From Saccharina japonica (Eukaryota; Sar; Phaeophyceae; Laminariales; Laminariaceae), in assembly GCA_008828725.1 (NCBI GenBank), contig MEHQ01003804.1, positions 343,555-407,554 of the forward strand: a DNA stretch of 64,000 nt. The letters are read 5' to 3'. Below the pieces are notes generated by a model. That model saw only the letters and a list, made by a program, of their open reading frames with translations, was not told the origin of the DNA and searched no databases. Below are positions 60,110 through 64,000 of this stretch, in pieces. Each line of letters begins with the position of its first letter. The stretch's first letter is position 1. The position numbers were made by a program, and so were the translations under genes.

Positions 60110-62768
60110 TACCGTGTCAACGTGGACACCCGGTTGTGACCTGAACATTAATCAAGACGTACATATTTTGCAGCTAATGGTTTCCTCCGATCCCTCCTAC
60201 TAAAGAAATATATAATGATTTGCCTTGTCTTGGAAGCACTGGGAGCGGAAATTCCTGATACTAACACGAACCCTGGAATATATTACGCTTCAAGCCGATC
60301 GAATTACTCCATCCAATAGAACGTTCGTTTTTTCCGAACACTGAAACCAGCCCAACGCCACGCGTCGATCCTAACGATGGCCAAAACGACATAAATCCCG
60401 CCTTATTTGGTGATTATACTGTAGACTCAAGATATAGTGTTGAGCGGTTGATGCTACTTTGATATACGTGCGCCGCTACGCTGTTCCTTGTGAACGGCGA
60501 TAGTGGTTGGTACTTAGGGCGTTGGACACGACGTTTTACCAAGAATATTATCTGGAGCTCGACTACAAATCGTCAGATCGATCTGAAAACCACGAGGGGT
60601 TTTGGAGTAGAGGATGCTTGGTCCCCAGGTCAGGGAGCTTCAGGTCGATACATTACAATACAAACCCAAGTCGTACCTCTTCCTCGCAACACACTAAATG
60701 TCGGGCGCCCGATGCACGAACTACTGGTGGCAGCGTAAAGTCCCGAGCCCAAAAAAGGGTCCAATCAAATCCTTAAAAGCTACGAGTCGCTGAAGGGGAT
60801 AGCCACCTGTAACCCATGCCACGCAATTTCATCCGCAAATCAAGTTGTTTCTAGAATCGTATTGTATTGTATATTTTATTGTTGGCATGTATGACCACCT
60901 TACACCTGCAGAGGGCCATGTGCTCGGCCAAGAAGTTAAGATAAGTAGACTCCGCCTTGAAACCTAAGCTACCCCGGAGCGGTTTATATATAGTCGCCAG
61001 AGAATACCGCGACCAATGCTTTCACGGCAAAACAATGCCGAACATGATCGAGGTACGAGAAAATCTGTGCTTTTGTATGTACAAGGGACGTTGACCGATT
61101 GCATCGACATGTGGTAATTGTACTTGTGTAGTCTATGGAGCACCTGGACCAGTTATTATGTAGTCATCGACTAGCGTCGAGGCACGCATCGAAGCATGGT
61201 TAGCAAGACAGGGTTGACGTGTGTTACCGACAATATGTCATGTGATTTGCTTGTTTTCCGCAGTACGCAGGACACCGAGGGAAACACCGGCGTAGCAAAC
61301 CTATGCAGGCGCTTCGGTCGATTCATCGTTGTGGTAAGAGTGAACCAACACATTTCCAGGCGGGGAGAATGTGACCTGAACACAAGTACGTCGCTGCGTT
61401 GGCTTGATATATTGGGACTGCCTATAGACGAACCATCCACTGGAAATGGAATAACCGTCGCACGTCACTCGTTCGGTGCGGTGAAGGATAGACTGCACGT
61501 GTGTCTAAGAATCACCAGTGAACAACTGGATTCAACGTCGGTACCCGAGGCAGCAGGCTATACACAAAACTAAGAGATGGTGAAGTACAACGTATACTTT
61601 ACGCGGATCACAGTTGAATATGGAAGCGTGCAGAACGTATCATAATACGTGGCAGTATCGTTTCGGACGGTGAAGGAAGACATGGATGTAATCAAGAGCG
61701 CCTTACACTTCAACAGTTACATTGTTTCCCTTAGTCTTCACCTTTTTATGAATGCACCCCAAATTCGAGACCAAATCGCTTCATGAGTTCCTCAGACCCA
61801 CGTTGATGCACAGCGTAGAAATACATAGACAGTCATTCCACGACAACAGTAGCGGTGCAGCGAGGTGACGACAAACTTGACGAGGAAGCGCGTGCACCGC
61901 ATCGAAGATACCTGTTATGGCTTTTTTTAAACCCACGTGCAGTACCAAATATGGTTCCAACCCTGTAATGTTTCACGGTGACCACATTACAGACCTAGCC
62001 GGAGCCACATGGCTGCATTTATTTGTAGCTCGGTATACAGCATTCGTAAGTACCTGCAAGACATTGGACCATGCCAAACGATACGGTCGCAGCAGGCGTG
62101 CGTTCGGGCCTGCTGCCCTCGTCCATAAGGTCATCTGGCTGCGCTCCCATGGCTATGTTCCATATATGATGCTGTGCATCCATTAATCTATGCAGTACGA
62201 AGCACTCGACCACGAAGCACCGTATAGGTCGCTGATTGCATGCTTCTGGTTCCGAACAATACGAGGGGTGCTGTTTACGTATTACTCCTCCAGACATCAG
62301 GATTGTCCGTCAGGGTCGTCCTCAGTTTGTCTTGTCGCGGTGGAGGTGGGGTCCGGCATCGGGTGGGAGGTCCGCGATTTGAAAGGAACACTTTTAGAAT
62401 CGTTGCTTCTTCCGTAAAGTAAAAGGTATGAAACACTAGGCAGTTGACACATTGGCTTTTCCGCGAGCTGGGGAGTTTTAGCTCTTTCGACTGGAACGCG
62501 ATTTCATAACGGACAGATAAGTAGCGAGACGGGACAATAAAGACCGCACATCTGGAACCTGTTGTAGCCCAATTCGTCCCGTACGAGTTTGTTTCCGAAG
62601 CACCCGGCAAAAACGTCAACACACACGAAGAAACGAACGTACCCATGCCGTACTGCCGTCGCGCCCGAGCTCTCGACACTCTGGGCGTACAAGTTTCCAA
62701 GGATCGGCCATCTGTTAAAACTGTCTTCCTTCTAGAAAGACCGGGTGTGGGCGCCGGAGAAATCAAAG
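60110..62768. other. Right flank outside the palindrome, no gene recognised
   Basis: Open frames at 60507-60776, 61196-61573, 61917-62186 and 62275-62814 (reverse) are 89-179 codons long. None shows a domain I recognise, and no consistent splice chain could be built without a second copy to compare. 61196-61573 (for example CRRFGRFIVVVRVNQHIS) is the most protein-like of them. Confidence 0.4.
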
Positions 62769-62824
62769 ATCCGTCGTCATGAAATTTTGTTGTTTTCGAA
62801 CAACAAAATTTCATGACGACGGAT
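62769..62824. repeat. Perfect 26-bp hairpin with TTCG loop
   Basis: The left stem 62769-62794 (ATCCGTCGTCATGAAATTTT...) and the right stem 62799-62824 (...AAAATTTCATGACGACGGAT) are exact complements with loop TTCG at 62795-62798. Confidence 0.95.
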
Positions 62825-63360
62825 AATTTTTCTACCGCTTTGTGGCTCGACTACTGTACTTAGAAATATATATATATTTTAAATCGTGCTAAAACGTTTT
62901 TTCTCACCGTTTCCCCTGTTGCTACTTATCTAATGCATGAGATGGCTGGTGGCTGGTGGCTCGTCGAGGAGGGAGAGAAAGAGCGGTGTTTTTGGGGTGA
63001 GAGAGGGAGCGAATCAACTACAGTCGTACTACTGCTGTGCCGTGACGAGGTGGCTTTCGGTTCGGAGAAGGAGATAGAGCACAACCAATACTACTGATGT
63101 GCCGTGTTTTGAGGTGGCAAGTTTGGTTGAGTCAGAGGCTGCGCGAATCAAACAAACCATGGGTATTTATCGAGCATATGGATGGATATCTATCAAGCAG
63201 ATGGTTCCGTCGGTAACTGGGCTGGCTGGGGGCATGGACTTCGAAGAATTTGGTCGGAATTATTGGCTGGTGCGTCGTGAGCTGCTGGGCCGTTGTGGTC
63301 GAACAGCCCGGCCGGTTTGGGGTAGGTTTTAATAACCGGGTAGCTCTTGGGGACTGAGTA

Positions 63361-63521
63361 GCCAAAATCGGGTATACCCGATGGGTGTGATGGGTGTGTG
63401 GCCAGCGTCGGGTGGTGGCCGGCGCTGGCCAATGAGATGGCGCCCTGGGGTCGTCGCGGTCACTGAAATACAATGGTACCCTGTTTTGGCCACAAACCCA
63501 TCGGGTATACCTGATTTTGGC
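63361..63521. mobile_element. 161-bp MITE with GGGTATACCC-type ends
   Basis: The left end GCCAAAATCGGGTATACCCG and ATGGGTGTG is matched by the inverted right end CATCGGGTATACCTGATTTT and GGC, about 30 bp with few mismatches. The internal palindrome GGGTATACCC echoes CAGGTATACCTG in the 28.7-29.3 kb element, suggesting related families. Confidence 0.75.
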
Positions 63522-64000
63522 CACTGCTCAAAAAAAAACTTGGACTTTGACCATTATTAATAGCAATACTTACAGACTACGCTGTTAACTATATAGGTTC
63601 CACGAAAATATCACTTTGTCATTAAAGATAAGCACCTTTATATATTGATATTAAATTTAAACGGTGCTTATATTTCGCACCATAATGGTATACGATAAAC
63701 AGCAATACCCCAAATCGGCTCGAAAGCAGTTTTTTTACTTATTTTATTACTCACAGGGCATCGCTGTCAAATGAGGATAAATGGCCGCTAACCCCTGCTG
63801 TCATCTGTAGTCTGTTGTACGCGCCGCCGTTAAGCGTAACCGTTCGTCCAACCGCTCAACCATCTTGCAAGTGCATAGTCCTTTTCGTCCATAACAGATC
63901 AGTGTGTAAAAAATGTAAATCTCAAATATGCCGTAAAACTCTTTACTGTATTCCTCTGCCGCACACCGTGGTACGACTGCTGTACACCTCTCACTTCCTC
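63522..64000. other. AT-rich right edge, nothing recognised
   Basis: Short AT-rich sequence with an imperfect inverted pair AAGATAAGCACCTTTATAT / AATTTAAACGGTGCTTATAT around 63625-63675. No frame or RNA gene could be supported. Confidence 0.4.

Larger units (their letters stand above)
33100..60110. repeat. Right arm of the ~27-kb inverted duplication
   Basis: This is the partner of the left arm in inverted orientation. The innermost recognisable match is around 33.2-33.3 kb and the outermost around 59.9-60.06 kb (matching 2.28-2.45 kb). It differs from the left arm by a ~1.85-kb insertion at 48.85-50.7 kb, a 106-bp tandem duplication at 40.42 kb, a longer Pro/Thr repeat exon, a Tourist-like MITE at 53.1 kb and a 159-bp tandem array at its outer end. 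It lacks several MITEs present in the left arm. Confidence 0.92.

Noticed and set aside
62275-62814. 179-codon reverse frame at the right edge
   Set aside because: It begins inside the perfect hairpin and has low-complexity composition with no domain.
1-64000. CRISPR array, bacterial operon or prophage
   Set aside because: No direct repeats with regular spacers, no Shine-Dalgarno-led gene runs, and multi-exon genes with GT-AG introns show eukaryotic DNA.
1-64000. Intact tRNA or rRNA gene
   Set aside because: Only one tRNA-like stretch (28568-28652) was found and its T stem does not pair; no rRNA-like sequence was seen.

Overview
This is eukaryotic nuclear DNA with intron-rich genes. Exons of 57-1197 bp are separated by introns of roughly 0.5-2.7 kb with GT-AG borders. 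The main protein combines a secreted metzincin-like domain, a Pro/Thr/Ser-rich stalk and WSC lectin-like domains. That combination, together with introns of about 1 kb, points to a stramenopile alga, most likely of the brown-algal lineage. This assignment is inference from protein families; no organelle or rRNA marker is present.

Most of the window is one very large inverted duplication. The left arm covers about 2.27-29.75 kb and the right arm about 33.1-60.1 kb, joined by a spacer of about 3.3 kb that I could not pair with itself. Each arm carries one copy of the same 16-exon gene (at least one further propeptide exon is probably still missing). The two copies are head to head and transcribed away from the spacer: copy A is complement 23419..4769 and copy B is 37689..57797. 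I rebuilt both exon by exon. All 16 exons have consistent phases, and 15 of the 16 have the same length in the two copies. The predicted secreted proteins are about 990 aa (A) and 1091 aa (B). Their order is signal peptide, propeptide ending in an RRLQ processing site, reprolysin-like (M12B-type) catalytic domain, Pro/Thr/Ser stalk, and three WSC domains. The zinc-binding motif expected as HExxHxxGxxH reads [11 protein letters not shown] in both copies, so both look like pseudoproteases that kept their fold.

The arms act as internal controls for each other. A ~200-250 bp MITE family with 4-bp target duplications has inserted repeatedly into single arms, and the empty site can be read in the other arm. 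Tourist-like and TA-flanked MITEs, local tandem duplications and a ~1.85 kb right-arm insertion also distinguish the arms. Two A-rich tracts in the left arm replace normal sequence of about the same length in the right arm and look like consensus or assembly artefacts.

Outside the palindrome, the left edge carries a NADAR (YbiA-like) gene with a 60-bp repeat at its 5' end and a one-base frameshift near its 3' end. The right edge (60.1-64 kb) has no gene I recognise. It contains a perfect 26-bp hairpin with a TTCG loop and a small MITE. Just inside the right arm's outer boundary there is a 159-bp tandem array.
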